A stretch of DNA of 64,000 nucleotides from Trypanosoma brucei gambiense DAL972 (Eukaryota; Euglenozoa; Kinetoplastea; Trypanosomatida; Trypanosomatidae). The position numbers and the translations under genes were made by a program. The notes beneath the pieces are model-generated. The model did not search any database, had not been told where the DNA came from, and was given only the letters and a program-made list of their open reading frames with translations. Below are positions 42,523 through 53,700 of the stretch, piece by piece. How positions within the stretch are numbered: position 1 is the first letter of the stretch; each line of letters opens with the position of its first letter. Location of the stretch: the NCBI RefSeq assembly GCF_000210295.1, contig NC_026735.1, positions 693,749 to 757,748 of the forward strand, read 5' to 3'.

Positions 42523-44088
42523 AACTAGCTCTCAAGCGTCGAGCATTGAAGTGACGCTGCAGTCGCTCGCACCAAGGAACAACACAAAAAAGCAATCGTA
42601 CTACGCGCGAAGCTGAAGTTCGGGCAGTATATTCGTCAAGTTGAACCACAGATGGGACGGCTATCTTCGAGATAAAAGGGCTACAAACCAAGTGTGGAAT
42701 ACCTTCGCAAAGAAAACTATAGTTCAACCCGTGGGTGGCGGCACAAAAGAGTCAATAAAAATAGCCTTACAGATAGCGGGTTCATTCGACAAGCCCCCAA
42801 AGAATAGCACGCTACAATCTATCCACCACGTCGGACTAAGAACCTTCGTTGGGAACGAATTTATGAGCGTTGTGTCATTTTTCCAAATGGTACCGTTCAA
42901 AAAAAAAAAAAACTGCATTCCAAATTGATTTTTTTACAAAGTTGCTTATGCGCATGTAACCAACGGAACCCATACCTTGCCTTCGTGAGCCTGCCAGCTT
43001 TGACAGGACCTTGTCTACCGTTAAGATGAGGAAAGGGAAGAGAGTCGCGAGGTCACATTACAGGAGCTCCAGTATACGCTAGCATCGGCTCAATCCCAGC
43101 GAGTCTGACATGGTCGAATAAAACACTGCATTTTTTCCCAAACACGCGAATGACGGCACCCCACGCGTGGGTTATGATTGGGACAAACAACAAACTGAAA
43201 GATGTACCGGCACAATTGAGCCTCATCAGGCAGAGAGGAGAAACAAAAATAAAAAAAATAGATGAATTAATGGAATAACGATGAAGGGCTTTAGCGCCCA
43301 CAATGGTGCCAGCCATCTGACTGCAGCAGCTACTATGAGTCCTTGTGCATAAAGGAATGACTGTGAAGAAAGTTTGTACAAAATAAAATATCCTCTTCCA
43401 TCCCCAAGCACTGGACGATTGGACCCTCCATTATAGGCAAATACAAAACAAAACAAAGTCCTACGGGGAAGGGCAGTTAACATACTCAAGCATGAACTAA
43501 AAATAGAACAGAATATAGCAAACCCAGCTTTGCAAGGTAATATATATATATATATATATGAGGAAGACGACATTTCGTTCATTCGTTTCGGCACCACACG
43601 GGTCTACACACAGATCCCCCGTGGGTGCTGTTGTGAGGACCGCAGCGAGGGCCTGAGCGCCGCGAACGGTAGTTTGGTATTCGGTATACACCCATAAACC
43701 CCTTTGAAAACATAAATAATGCCTACCGACCCTGGAATTTGGACCTTCGTTTTCTTTCTTTCTTGTTTGCGTGCGCTACCTCCTTATACGGCAAGCGCGC
43801 AAAAGTTATCAACACCCAAGAAAATGGGACTCGCGTGCACAGCGCAGTTGGTCACGACAGCACCGAAATAGTTCCTACTGTGGACACTGGTTTGCGTCAC
43901 CAGAAAGTTCAAAGATTGTGGTGAATCTAACTCTCGCGACTCCTACGATTTCGCCTCCGCGCGTGCACACTAGTTCGCTTTGCTTAATGCAGCAACGAAC
44001 GAACACATACGCACATCCACCTACTAACACTTGTTTGGGCCTCAACCCTGTTCTCATTTGCCGCCTATGAATGCGGGTGGAGTGAAAC
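42523..44088. other. Intergenic region upstream of NTF2-like relic
   Basis: 1.57 kb with no credible gene. It contains an A run near 42900, A/T-rich sequence and a TA microsatellite at 43539-43559. A minus-strand stretch near 43053-43110 superficially resembles a tRNA T-arm sequence but does not fold. Confidence 0.55.
43539..43559. repeat. TA microsatellite
   Basis: About ten uninterrupted TA dinucleotides in the intergenic region. Simple repeat. Confidence 0.9.
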
Positions 44089-46383
44089 TTAAACAATGAG
44101 GTATCCCTTGGGCGCTGTGGTAATCGGATTAGCCAGCATCTCCTCCGCATCCCTTACTATCGACTCCATACGGCTTACCAGTCTCGCCGTGGGCCCCTTC
44201 CCGGTGCTGTCCATATCCTTCATCTTCTCCTGCTGTCTGTTTATCTCCTTTTTCGCTGATTCCACACACCGAAGCACACTACCGATCCGCGGTGGAGTGT
44301 TTTTCACTTCCCGCATCCTGCGCTCGACGTCGAGACTGTCGCTAGCGCCCGTGTCACATTGAGAGAGAATCAGGGTGGAAACTGTAACACTGCCGCCACC
44401 GATCGCGTATCGGAACAGCCGGTGTGGCTCGGACGTGTCCTTCTCCTTCAACGCGGCAAACCGCGAGACCTCTTCCTTAGCGAGCCCAATGCATAACGAA
44501 GAGAGGTATACATCCCAACCGTTGGCAGTTTTCTTCAGTTGTTTCAGGACGAAAAAACCGACGATGAGGTGCTTTGGATTATCAACGAGTTGCATAGCAC
44601 TGTTAAACACCTCCATACACTCCTTAGAGGAGGTTGCCTTCTTCGTTTTCATCCCAAGCAAACACGGCCCGTACACGGGATTGGATGCAAGCTGCACCCT
44701 TTCGTAGCCTTTCTTCTCAGTGTCGAGGAGATCAAGAATGCGGTCAGAGGATTCCATCATACCCAGCGTTATAGTTACGTCGAAATACTTGCACTTCTCC
44801 TTGGCGCCTTCCACACTCTCAAGGCACCTTTGGAGAAAATCACCCGCAAAAGTCACCGATGTATCTCCACAGTTCCTCCCAGCCCCCACAAGCAGTGCAG
44901 AGGTACGGCCAGCTATCCAGTTCAGTCGGAGGTCGTTGAGTAACACAGAGTTCACATATGCCGACGCCTCGCTACGCTCAAGGCACTCATCGTTAACATG
45001 CTCCTCTTCTCCCCCATCGCTCCGTCTGAAGACCACCGTCCGAGGGTCCTTCACAGTCACAACTACCTTATCTGAGGGTCCCTCATCCTTATCGAGAATG
45101 ACGAGCGAGTGAATGTTGTAGTTTTCGAGTACAAGGGTCTGTGCACTCGAGTCATCACCGGCAGGGGAACACTCACTCTGGGAAGCAAGGGATCTCCCAG
45201 GGGAAGCCAGCACAGGTTTCAGCTCATCCGCAGACCGGCCCTCACCACCACATTTGGCCGCCCCGACGGCTACAACATTCCCACCACGCAGTCCACTTCT
45301 CTGCAGCGGCACGTGGTCCTTGATGGTTGCGATGACGGGGCACAAACTGGTCCTCAATGGTGATGGCACACGACCCACTCCGTTGCCATATATGCTCCCC
45401 ATCTGTGAGATACCATTACGGTTCCCATAAGAAGAATCATGCACCGCTGAGCCACATACTCCCGTGTCTGAGGTTCCGGGAACAAAGCAACGAAAACTGA
45501 GGGCGTAACCACATCCACCATAGATACTTTCTCCCGCGGCGGATGCATGCAAGTCACCGAGCTCCCTTTGGCTATGGAATGACCCTTGCTGCTGGAATGA
45601 GTTCCTCCGTTGAGGCAAGTGCCCAGCAAGCCTCCCTGACAACGACGGAAAAGCATGACCCTCCCCATACACTGAGTAAGGGAGGGGGTTGGACACGTCA
45701 CCCAGAGCAGGTCCGTGCACACTTTCACACACTGCCCCCTCATGTGCACTTGTTCCCGTGGTATGTTGACGCACGCGTCCGCCACGCGCAAACCCGTCGA
45801 GAGCGTATCCACACACACTCCGTGCCCCACAACCAGTGGCGACAATCCCTCTGCCCCCGGAGGGAAACTGCCCTTGAAACAAACTCGGCGGCGGCGGAAC
45901 AGCTGGGGGGTAGCCGGCCATCCTCCCCTGCAGCGGTGGGAAGACACAGCCTCCATTTCTTGCTGATGGATAAAATGCGTCAGATGCAGACCCCGTCGGC
46001 GCGACACCATACGTATACCCGCCCATTGTCCCCCAATAGGCACCCCCTCCTGCGGCAGGCTCCTGCATGTTTCCCATGACTCCCTGTCCCTGGAACAACC
46101 CCTGTCTTTGAGGTGGTACGGTGTTGCGGCTGCCCAATTGACCATTCGGTGGTGAGATCGGGATCACCTGACCCAAGCCGCTCGTGGGGGCTGGTGGTCG
46201 AGTGGCGGATGGTTGGGAGGTCTGAGCAGTGTCAACGGTTACAAGGTTCTGTGTGTGTGTAGTTCCTTCGCTCGCGCCACCACGTTTTTCCTCATTCTCT
46301 CCCATCTTCGACTTCGGTGCTGAACTTCTGCACTGAAGGATCGATCCTGTTGGTGCGGCGGCGGCTGCCTGTACCGTGGACAT
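44089..46383 (-). CDS. Pseudo-kinesin-domain protein (764 aa)
   Basis: Starts at ATG 46383; a purine run at 46498-46519 on the plus strand supplies the pyrimidine tract for trans-splicing. Residues 1-~410 are low-complexity, rich in Gly, Pro, Ser and Tyr, with loosely repeated PLQGRMAGYPP / PSLSGRLAGHLPQ segments, FQGQ or FQQQG motifs and SIYGNG. Residues ~414-764 are one degenerate motor-like domain: RILDLLD (kinesin RDLL), NPVYGPCLLG, VYLSSLCIGLAKE where the DLAGSE region would be, LFRYAIGGGSVTVSTLILS (kinesin SLGGNSKT and the following strand) and MREVKNTPPRIGSVLRCVE (kinesin end of motor, KNIKNKP-like). A short helical tail (IVRDAEEMLANP) is shared with the paralogues. No nucleotide-binding motif. 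No transmembrane helix. Confidence 0.85.
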   Translation of the reverse strand: MSTVQAAAAAPTGSILQCRSSAPKSKMGENEEKRGGASEGTTHTQNLVTVDTAQTSQPSATRPPAPTSGLGQVIPISPPNGQLGSRNTVPPQRQGLFQGQGVMGNMQEPAAGGGAYWGTMGGYTYGVAPTGSASDAFYPSARNGGCVFPPLQGRMAGYPPAVPPPPSLFQGQFPSGGRGIVATGCGARSVCGYALDGFARGGRVRQHTTGTSAHEGAVCESVHGPALGDVSNPLPYSVYGEGHAFPSLSGRLAGHLPQRRNSFQQQGSFHSQRELGDLHASAAGESIYGGCGYALSFRCFVPGTSDTGVCGSAVHDSSYGNRNGISQMGSIYGNGVGRVPSPLRTSLCPVIATIKDHVPLQRSGLRGGNVVAVGAAKCGGEGRSADELKPVLASPGRSLASQSECSPAGDDSSAQTLVLENYNIHSLVILDKDEGPSDKVVVTVKDPRTVVFRRSDGGEEEHVNDECLERSEASAYVNSVLLNDLRLNWIAGRTSALLVGAGRNCGDTSVTFAGDFLQRCLESVEGAKEKCKYFDVTITLGMMESSDRILDLLDTEKKGYERVQLASNPVYGPCLLGMKTKKATSSKECMEVFNSAMQLVDNPKHLIVGFFVLKQLKKTANGWDVYLSSLCIGLAKEEVSRFAALKEKDTSEPHRLFRYAIGGGSVTVSTLILSQCDTGASDSLDVERRMREVKNTPPRIGSVLRCVESAKKEINRQQEKMKDMDSTGKGPTARLVSRMESIVRDAEEMLANPITTAPKGYLIV

Positions 46384-48105
46384 TACAAATGCTTATCAGC
46401 ACGTGGCCAAACCTGGGTGGCTTACACAACTTCCTCGTGTCACACGGAAATTTGCCTTACAATCTCACTCCTTGTTTGTACGGAGTAAACCAAAATATGG
46501 AAGAGGGAAGAGAAAAAAATCGCAAAAATCCTTTCATATCTGTGTGATTCAGTGGCAAGCCCATCATTGATAACTACAGTACGCACAACCATAGCGGAAG
46601 GTAACGACAAACCATTTCACTACGCACAGCGGGGTAACGAGTGGGCCGTGGAGTTTAACACAGTGCCGCTGTCCACGGCCACACAACCGTGGTGGCATCA
46701 CAGCCCTACAAACGGTATGATGACCATGAACATTCTAATCACACAAGACCAGTAGAAGGAGGGGATAGGGCAACTCGCTGCGTAGTGACGGGACCTGTTG
46801 TACAGCCCGTAGGTTGCAACAAGTCGAGCAGCGGACGCTGTTACGTTGAAATGCGCCCCAACCAGTGATACTGGGTTGAATTGTTGTTTCAGTGTATCAC
46901 ACAAAGCAAGCACTTCCAGTCCACCCCGATGGTGTATAATGAGACGCTTGTTTGACTTCCCTAACCATAACGATACTATGAGAGAAGGTACCGGGAAAAG
47001 AGATCAACAGGAAGCGATAAAGTTGAGCAGCACATGAAAACAATGCCCGACGGTCAGTGAGCACGCAACTGGGAGAGTAAAGTTTACCACCACACGCTCG
47101 GTAGCGTTTTAACCCTAAAAATACGCTGAATAAAAAAGGGAAGTAAAACGGGACAACTCGAATCAAAGAAACCAATACATGGGAATACGCACGTACAATG
47201 GGGAAGAAAAGAGGGGGAGAATAAATAATAATAATAATAACAAAGTATTGATAGAAATAGCAAATGGAAAGGGTTCCGAAAGAAAGGCAGTAGACATCAC
47301 TAGGTGGACGGCACTAACATCTGGAGCAATGGTCAATCCACTTAATTCCCTAACTATGGGCAGCTGGTTGTATAGTGATTGGTTCAGAGGATTCGCTTCC
47401 ACTCGACTCAAACACCTCTTGATATAGCTGCAAAGCTCACCATAAGCAACATAGTTGCAACAGGCTGCAGTCATTTCACAATAAATAAATAAATAATCAC
47501 AAGAAGGCACAATTAATAGCACAAACCACCGTCCTCCCTGGTAATGTTAATAAAGGAAGAGACGTATAAAAGGGTTATGTACAAACGCGATGAGAATTTT
47601 GGGTCGAAGGAAATCAATATGCGAAGGGTATGGTGCTACATACAGGAGAACGCCCCCATAGGCAGTACTTGGTGGCACTCGTTGTATGTTTGAAAGTGCA
47701 GAAGAAACACAACAAGGGAGCGGTGCGTAGGGTAATAGATATGCCAGGAAACACCAGGGTGTTTGGCACTACAGTACAGCAACCCCCCCCCTCCCCAACT
47801 ACCACCCGTTCATGTCAATCACTGTACGTTACTAGCCCATCATTCGCATGTATAACTTCCTGCTGCAGGAATTCACCCTATTTTGTACTACTGTTAACTG
47901 GTTGTGAGCACACCTCTAAACTAGCCACAGGGTCCGTCGACAACTCCCCAACGGTCCTACCGAGACGAGTACACACGCAAACACGGACGCATATGACCTA
48001 TCGCTTACCTCAGAGCCTCTGTACGTGCAACGGTCGTTGTGCCCTTCCTATACTTCAAACCTCCTGGGGAGGCGGCCTGGAAAATAGCCGTCATTCACTA
48101 CTTAC
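46384..48105. other. Intergenic region
   Basis: 1.7 kb without a credible gene. It has an ATA/ATAA run at 47220-47243 and mixed sequence. A 221-codon plus-strand frame at 47630-48295 is antisense to the 214-aa gene at its end and has no recognisable features. Confidence 0.55.
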
Positions 48106-48750
48106 TTATGGCTTCCCATCGGCCGCGAAGGCCCGCCCAGTGCCATATAACTCTGTGTCCGTCTGCCGCAGCACGCACACATCTTCGGGCCTTTCTTCTC
48201 CCAGGCACACCATGTCCATTGGGTGCCACGGCTCGACTGGGACGCAGCACACCTCGACGTCGCCCCACACCCCACCTTCCTCCATTACCCGCTGACGGCG
48301 ACTAGCCAGTGATCCGTAGTTGGTTCGCTCGCGCATTGGACCATTGGGCCGTTGCCGCAGTGGTTTATTTCCCAATACCCTTCGGCCTTCTTGACTGCGC
48401 AGGCCACAACTGAGCACCTTCTCGTCTCGGTTTGCCATGTCACCGTAATACTCACACAGAACGTCACGGTCAGGATCATCTGTTCCCAGAAGGCAGCCCG
48501 ACCCGGATAGCCCGACTCCGGTGCCTTGGCCACTCTCACGTCTTAAGGAGCTGCGGTGAATCATCAGGTCTTCCCACTCTTCCTCCGTCTGGGGTCCGCA
48601 GAACGACCTCCGGCGAGGGCCTATCCAACCCGCTGTCGAGATATCTTCAAACGTTCCGGGCTCCATGGGCATTTCCACCCCCGTCGGAGGCATCACTGCC
48701 CAGTTGGAGGGTTCCATTGGGAGCACCAGCGGCTGAGAGTGCGGAAGCAT
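48106..48750 (-). CDS. Hypothetical protein in the pseudo-kinesin cluster (214 aa)
   Basis: The first ATG is at 48750; the frame is open to 48858 without a further ATG. Composition is protein-like: Met/Pro-rich N-terminus with repeated MEP/MPP motifs (VLPMEPSNW, MPPTGVEMPMEPGTFED), acidic EEEWEDL, Arg-rich middle and a Cys/Val-rich DVEVCCVPVEPWHPMDMVCL near the C-terminus. No signal peptide, membrane helix or known domain seen. Not a motor-like domain, although it sits between two such genes on the same strand. It could be a divergent remnant of a family N-terminus or a lineage-specific gene. Confidence 0.5.
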   Translation of the reverse strand: MLPHSQPLVLPMEPSNWAVMPPTGVEMPMEPGTFEDISTAGWIGPRRRSFCGPQTEEEWEDLMIHRSSLRRESGQGTGVGLSGSGCLLGTDDPDRDVLCEYYGDMANRDEKVLSCGLRSQEGRRVLGNKPLRQRPNGPMRERTNYGSLASRRQRVMEEGGVWGDVEVCCVPVEPWHPMDMVCLGEERPEDVCVLRQTDTELYGTGRAFAADGKP

Positions 48751-50780
48751 CGGAGCACACGTATGGTGCTGTTGTTGCGCACAGTCCCGCCCCTTTTTCC
48801 AACTTCTGCAGTTACAGTGCCTTTCAGTCAGGTATATTATCTTCACTTGTTTGACCACTCGCTTTCCGCTCTTACTACGCGCAGGTTCGCCTCTAATGTA
48901 GCCTCCCTGAATGTATGCAGTGGTGGTGGCGGCGGTGTAACAACAGTGCTTTCCTCAGGTTAGCAACCTAACTAGTATAAAACAGGGATGAGACGACGGG
49001 CAACACATGATAACAACGCTCATGTAAGAGGTCCACAATATCAACTACGAGCAGGCGGAGGGGGTTTATAGGGAGGGAGGAACGACAGGCAGACGGTGCC
49101 CAAGATGAGAAAGTACCACTTAACATAAACATTTCCTTCCACACCCCCCCCCCTAATCGCTTATCCACACACCTCTTCGACGGATAAGAAGGAACATTTA
49201 TACAGTTGTGGGAGCGAGGACAGATTAACAAGTACTCACACATCCCTCGGACCGCACTGCCCCTGCACTACTATGTTTGTTTCCCTGCCAACATGATTCT
49301 TTACCGTTCACACACGCAGTTTGGGCACAGGGATAACACGGTGACTAGCGCAGATGCAACTGCACACCAGCAAAACATCGCATTTGCAAGTCAGCCAGGT
49401 GTTGACCTGCGAAGGACTCAGTTTTGCATAAGAAGCATTACGGAGCGTCCTCTGATCTGTAATCGACTAGCGTGAGCCTTTGAATTGCAGCTGCGGGACT
49501 GCCGTGGTGAAGGAGTGGTAGAGGAAGGAAGAGGGAAACATAGTCACTTTGCCCAGCTTCGAAGCGAAGGGCGCGTAATGGAGTGGAAAACATACACATC
49601 CGTCAGGCGTGCAGGATGCACCCCAATGGATCACCAACACTACCACGGGGATGTAAAAACAAATAATCAAAAACAACACACTGAGGATAATTGTGTAACT
49701 CCCAACGAAAAAATAAACAAATAATACGAGCGCAGAGCGGGTCTCCCATCAGCATGCCGACGGCAGACCCACTGTCTACACATATTACAGGGCAAAAAGA
49801 AAGAGGATAATGAAGTAAGGAAAAAAAAACAGCAGGGGATGTACAGTACAGCAGAGGGAGGAATAATAAAATAACTGGTAAAACAACGGACGCGAAATTC
49901 CGTGAAAAATAAAACTCGGTATTGGGAAGGACTGCTGCTACAATTGTCATACTCGGTGGAACTTCTTCGTCGTTTTCATCACTTACTGTTTCATATTAAA
50001 CAGTCGCATGGTGCTGCTCAGACGAAAGGATGAGGGGCTTGTGCCCAACCTGCCTGCCGCGTCCGCTTCGACCCTCACGAAAAGAATCAATGTGACGTGA
50101 CACATGAGGAGGAGCCTCCGCAGGAAAATAAAAATAACAAAGCGATAAATGAAACACAAAGAGAAAAAGTAACAAATAACTAAAGCGGACAGAGGGCTGA
50201 TCTGTGATCGCATCTGCCTACTTTGTTAGAAACAAGAATTATTCTGCCAAATGCAGTAGACCAGTGGGAAAAGAGTCTTGTGGCACTTTTGATTACACCC
50301 CTCACAGACGCACGGATACAACCCCCAACCTCACCGCTTCATTCATGGAGTTATTTTAATATTGACACGTGTTTAATCCGCTCTCCCCACGTGCAAAGAA
50401 AAAGGAAAGGGGGAAAAACATACGTGACGAACAGAAAGGAAAAAGTAGGTTGGCGATGCGTCTGAACGGAGTGTAACGCCGCTCAACAGGTACCACTACT
50501 TTCGTCACACCAACAAGTGCAGATTTCAGCACGACTCGCAATTCTGCACAGTATCGAGAATTGGTGTCTTCTGAAATTTAATAGCCTTTCTTTACACACT
50601 TCAGGATAATTAGTACTAATCACAAAATAATAATAATAATAGCGCAAGTACAAACATACTTTCTAACGATGCAATTGACAGACACCACTTTTCCTGCTGG
50701 GTCAACGGATGCCACCCCCAGAAAAGCGTGTCCAGTCGTGTACAATGATACTATGCTTTCCTAACCCACACGCATGAAGA
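48751..50780. other. Intergenic region
   Basis: 2.0 kb with no credible ORF. Holds a run of C at about 49142-49152, purine-rich plus-strand tracts (49503-49540, 49795-49870) that would act as minus-strand pyrimidine tracts for the 214-aa gene, and a TAA run at 50624-50642. Confidence 0.55.
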
Positions 50781-53700
50781 TTATCGCTCTTGCTTGTAGA
50801 GTGGTGGTGCACGACCTTCTGGGTTGCGCAAGAGTTCCTCTGCGTCAGCAAGCACCTTTTCCACGTTCGCACTGCTCTCTCTGAGTCGCCCCCTGTCACT
50901 CTCCGGTGCCTTCTCCTGCAAGACGCGTAGTTGTTCAAGGGCCTTTGTCGAGAAGGCCACAAAGCGTTGTATACCACCAGTGCGGATGGTGCCGATTTTA
51001 CTCCCGCGAACTTTTTTTGCCAGCCTAACGAAGGCTGTGGCTGTTTCAACATCGCTGTTACTCGTCGAGAGACCGAGGGCGAAGGCAGTGAGGCATGGAC
51101 CACCAAGCGCATACTGGAACAGACCCCGTTCCTTCTGACGCTTCTCCAGAGCTTGAGTGTAAATATCCACTCTACTCCCGGCTAGGAAAAAGAAAAATGA
51201 AGACAGGAAGACGTCACCATCCGCGGGCTTCCGCTCCTTGTAAACAAAAAGACACAAAAGCGTAGATTTGTCTGCCTCGCATACCTGAATGGCGGACCTC
51301 ACTTTCTGCAGCAGCGTATCCGGAGTTGTCGCAAGTTCAAACTTCGCATCAGCAACACAGGGCCCGAACAGTGGTGAAGAAGCGCAGTGCAGTTGGTCGT
51401 ACGTAGCGCCATCGCGTTGCAGATCCTTCGCTGAGCAGCAATCAGCCTTGATAGAAGCAAGCACAACAAACAGTTCTCCGTCCGCATTTTTCTTCGTGAA
51501 GACGCTGCGGACCGTGTGTTCCAACAGGTTCTCTCCTGTCGAGAAACCATCGACATCGGCCGTGAGGAGGGCGACGTTGTACCCCTTTACAAAGTGATCA
51601 ATGAGAAAATCGACCGAAGATGAACGGATTTTCGCTGCCTGACCTATGCGCCTCACCACCTCATCAGCTGGGAACTCCGTTTCCTCCACAGAAGTTTTGA
51701 TCGTGAACCCGTTGTCCTTGGCAATAACATTGCGCTTCTTTCCATCACGCTTATCGGTGAGGACTGCGACCACGCGAACAGTGGAATCGGCCCCTCCGGA
51801 CTCCTGGGATATCGACGGAACGTACGCGACGGGCTGTGTTTCGTTGGGCTTTTCCAGAAGTTTTTGTGCGTCGTGCAGAGCCTGTTTCTTGTCGCGCAAG
51901 ACTTGCTCATGTCGCTCCCTCTCCTTTGCATCATCCACACTCTTTAGTTTCTCTTCAGCAGCCGTTATGGACTGCTCCACCACGCCAACAAACTTTCTGA
52001 CGCTTCCACCCGGTTGCTTGTTGTTCTTCAGCGTTATTTCACGGTGCGCGTCAAGAGCCTTAAGTACATTGTCATCCACATCCCGATAGCTGACGAGTAG
52101 GGCACACGAACACGGACCCAGGAGTGCGTGCGCGAACAATGCATGCGGATGCGTCTCCTTTTTCTCCAGCGCATCCACGAACGGCTGCATGTCGGGAGCG
52201 CTCACGACAAATAATGACGAAACGCTTACATCAGCGGCGGTTACCTGCTTCAGCACTGCCGTGAAGACAATATATCCACTGTCCTTAAAGGCATCTTTCG
52301 CCTCCATCAAAGCGGCCTCGAGCACATGTTCCACTTGTACCGCACTCCCCACCACCTTTGTTGTAGCTCCCTGTACCGTCACACCAAATATTGGAGACCT
52401 TGCGACAACAAGCTGTCGCTTTTCTGACGATCCAAGCAGGTCCAGCACGACTTTGTCACCTCTGAGGATGCTCATCTGCAGGGTACACTCATTTGTTACG
52501 CCATCCTTTTTGCTTAGTGCACCCTTCAGGATCGCCTTCACGAGACTCCATGTCACCTGATCCCCTGTAACTTCGTCAGGCACCATCTCCGCAGACAAGA
52601 GGGCTACGTTGTATCCTTGGGTAAGAATACCCTCCATACGCTTTGCAATAACGGAATCCACAGGTCTTACGCCGGTGCGTTGGATATATTCATCAACTTC
52701 GTCAGTTTTCTTCTCGCCTCCTGCAACAACCTCAGCGGTGCCGTTCGAGGGCCCCGACCCCGCAGTTACAATGATTTTGGCGGTCTTTTCCCACGGTTCT
52801 GTGGTGTGTGCTGGGGCAGGAGCCCCAATCACCTCTTGCTCCTTTGGCGCGGTCAGAGAATCAGCAGACGCGGGAGCTGGTGCTAACGTGGCGGCGCTGG
52901 GTCTGTCATCCTCTATGGAGGCACCATTTCTCACATTCCCGCCATCGTTCTCGACAGAGCCGTTCTTCACTGACTCTCGGCTTGGTGGATACACTTTTGC
53001 CCGCGTCTCCTCGGGGTCCGACAGCAGCTTCCGCGCGTCCGAGAGCATGATCTCCAACCTCCGAAGCGTCCGCTCGTGGCGCTCTCGCTCCGCCGCTTCC
53101 TTCGAACGTTCAATGGCAGCTTTACATTCCGTGAACTGGGTCTCCGCAAACTCAACAAAACGGGCGACGTTACCACTCCGTGGCGGTGTGTTTTTTACCC
53201 CCCGCAGCGCAGCGGTGTTGCTCAGGATCTTCGCGTCCACTGCCACGTCCTTACCTGATGCACCAACCACGGCAACCACACAGCTGCCTCCGCCCAAAAC
53301 ACTCTTCGCAAGTGGGAGAGGCACAACTTTCCCATTCATGTCAAGAAGATCTTGGAGGTGTTCGACCCCATCCTTCACGAACAGGCATACGAAAGAGGAG
53401 ACGTACACCGTAGGTGCAGCGCTGCTGGTTTTTCTGATCTGCTTCAACGTCGCATGCATAACACCCAATGCCGCAGTGCCCGATGACTTTTTCAGTGCCT
53501 CTTGTACAAACACATCGACATCAGCATCGTCCCGTAGCACTGTCTCCTGCAGGTCCATCAGGCACGCACCCAACATGGGATTGGAGCCATATCGAGCAAT
53601 TTTCACTGCCTCGCTCTCCACGGCCAGAAGATCTCTGGCGGTCGCGATCGTTGGCACATCCGCTGCAGTCGCCAAAACCTCGTATTTGGTTCCATTTTCC

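Noticed and set aside
43053..43120. Possible tRNA (GGCTCAATCCC resembling a B box)
   Set aside because: The flanking bases do not form a T-arm or acceptor stem on either strand.
47630..48295. 221-codon plus-strand ORF
   Set aside because: Its end is antisense to the 214-aa gene; Ser/Thr/Pro-rich with no motif, and on the strand opposite to the local transcription unit.
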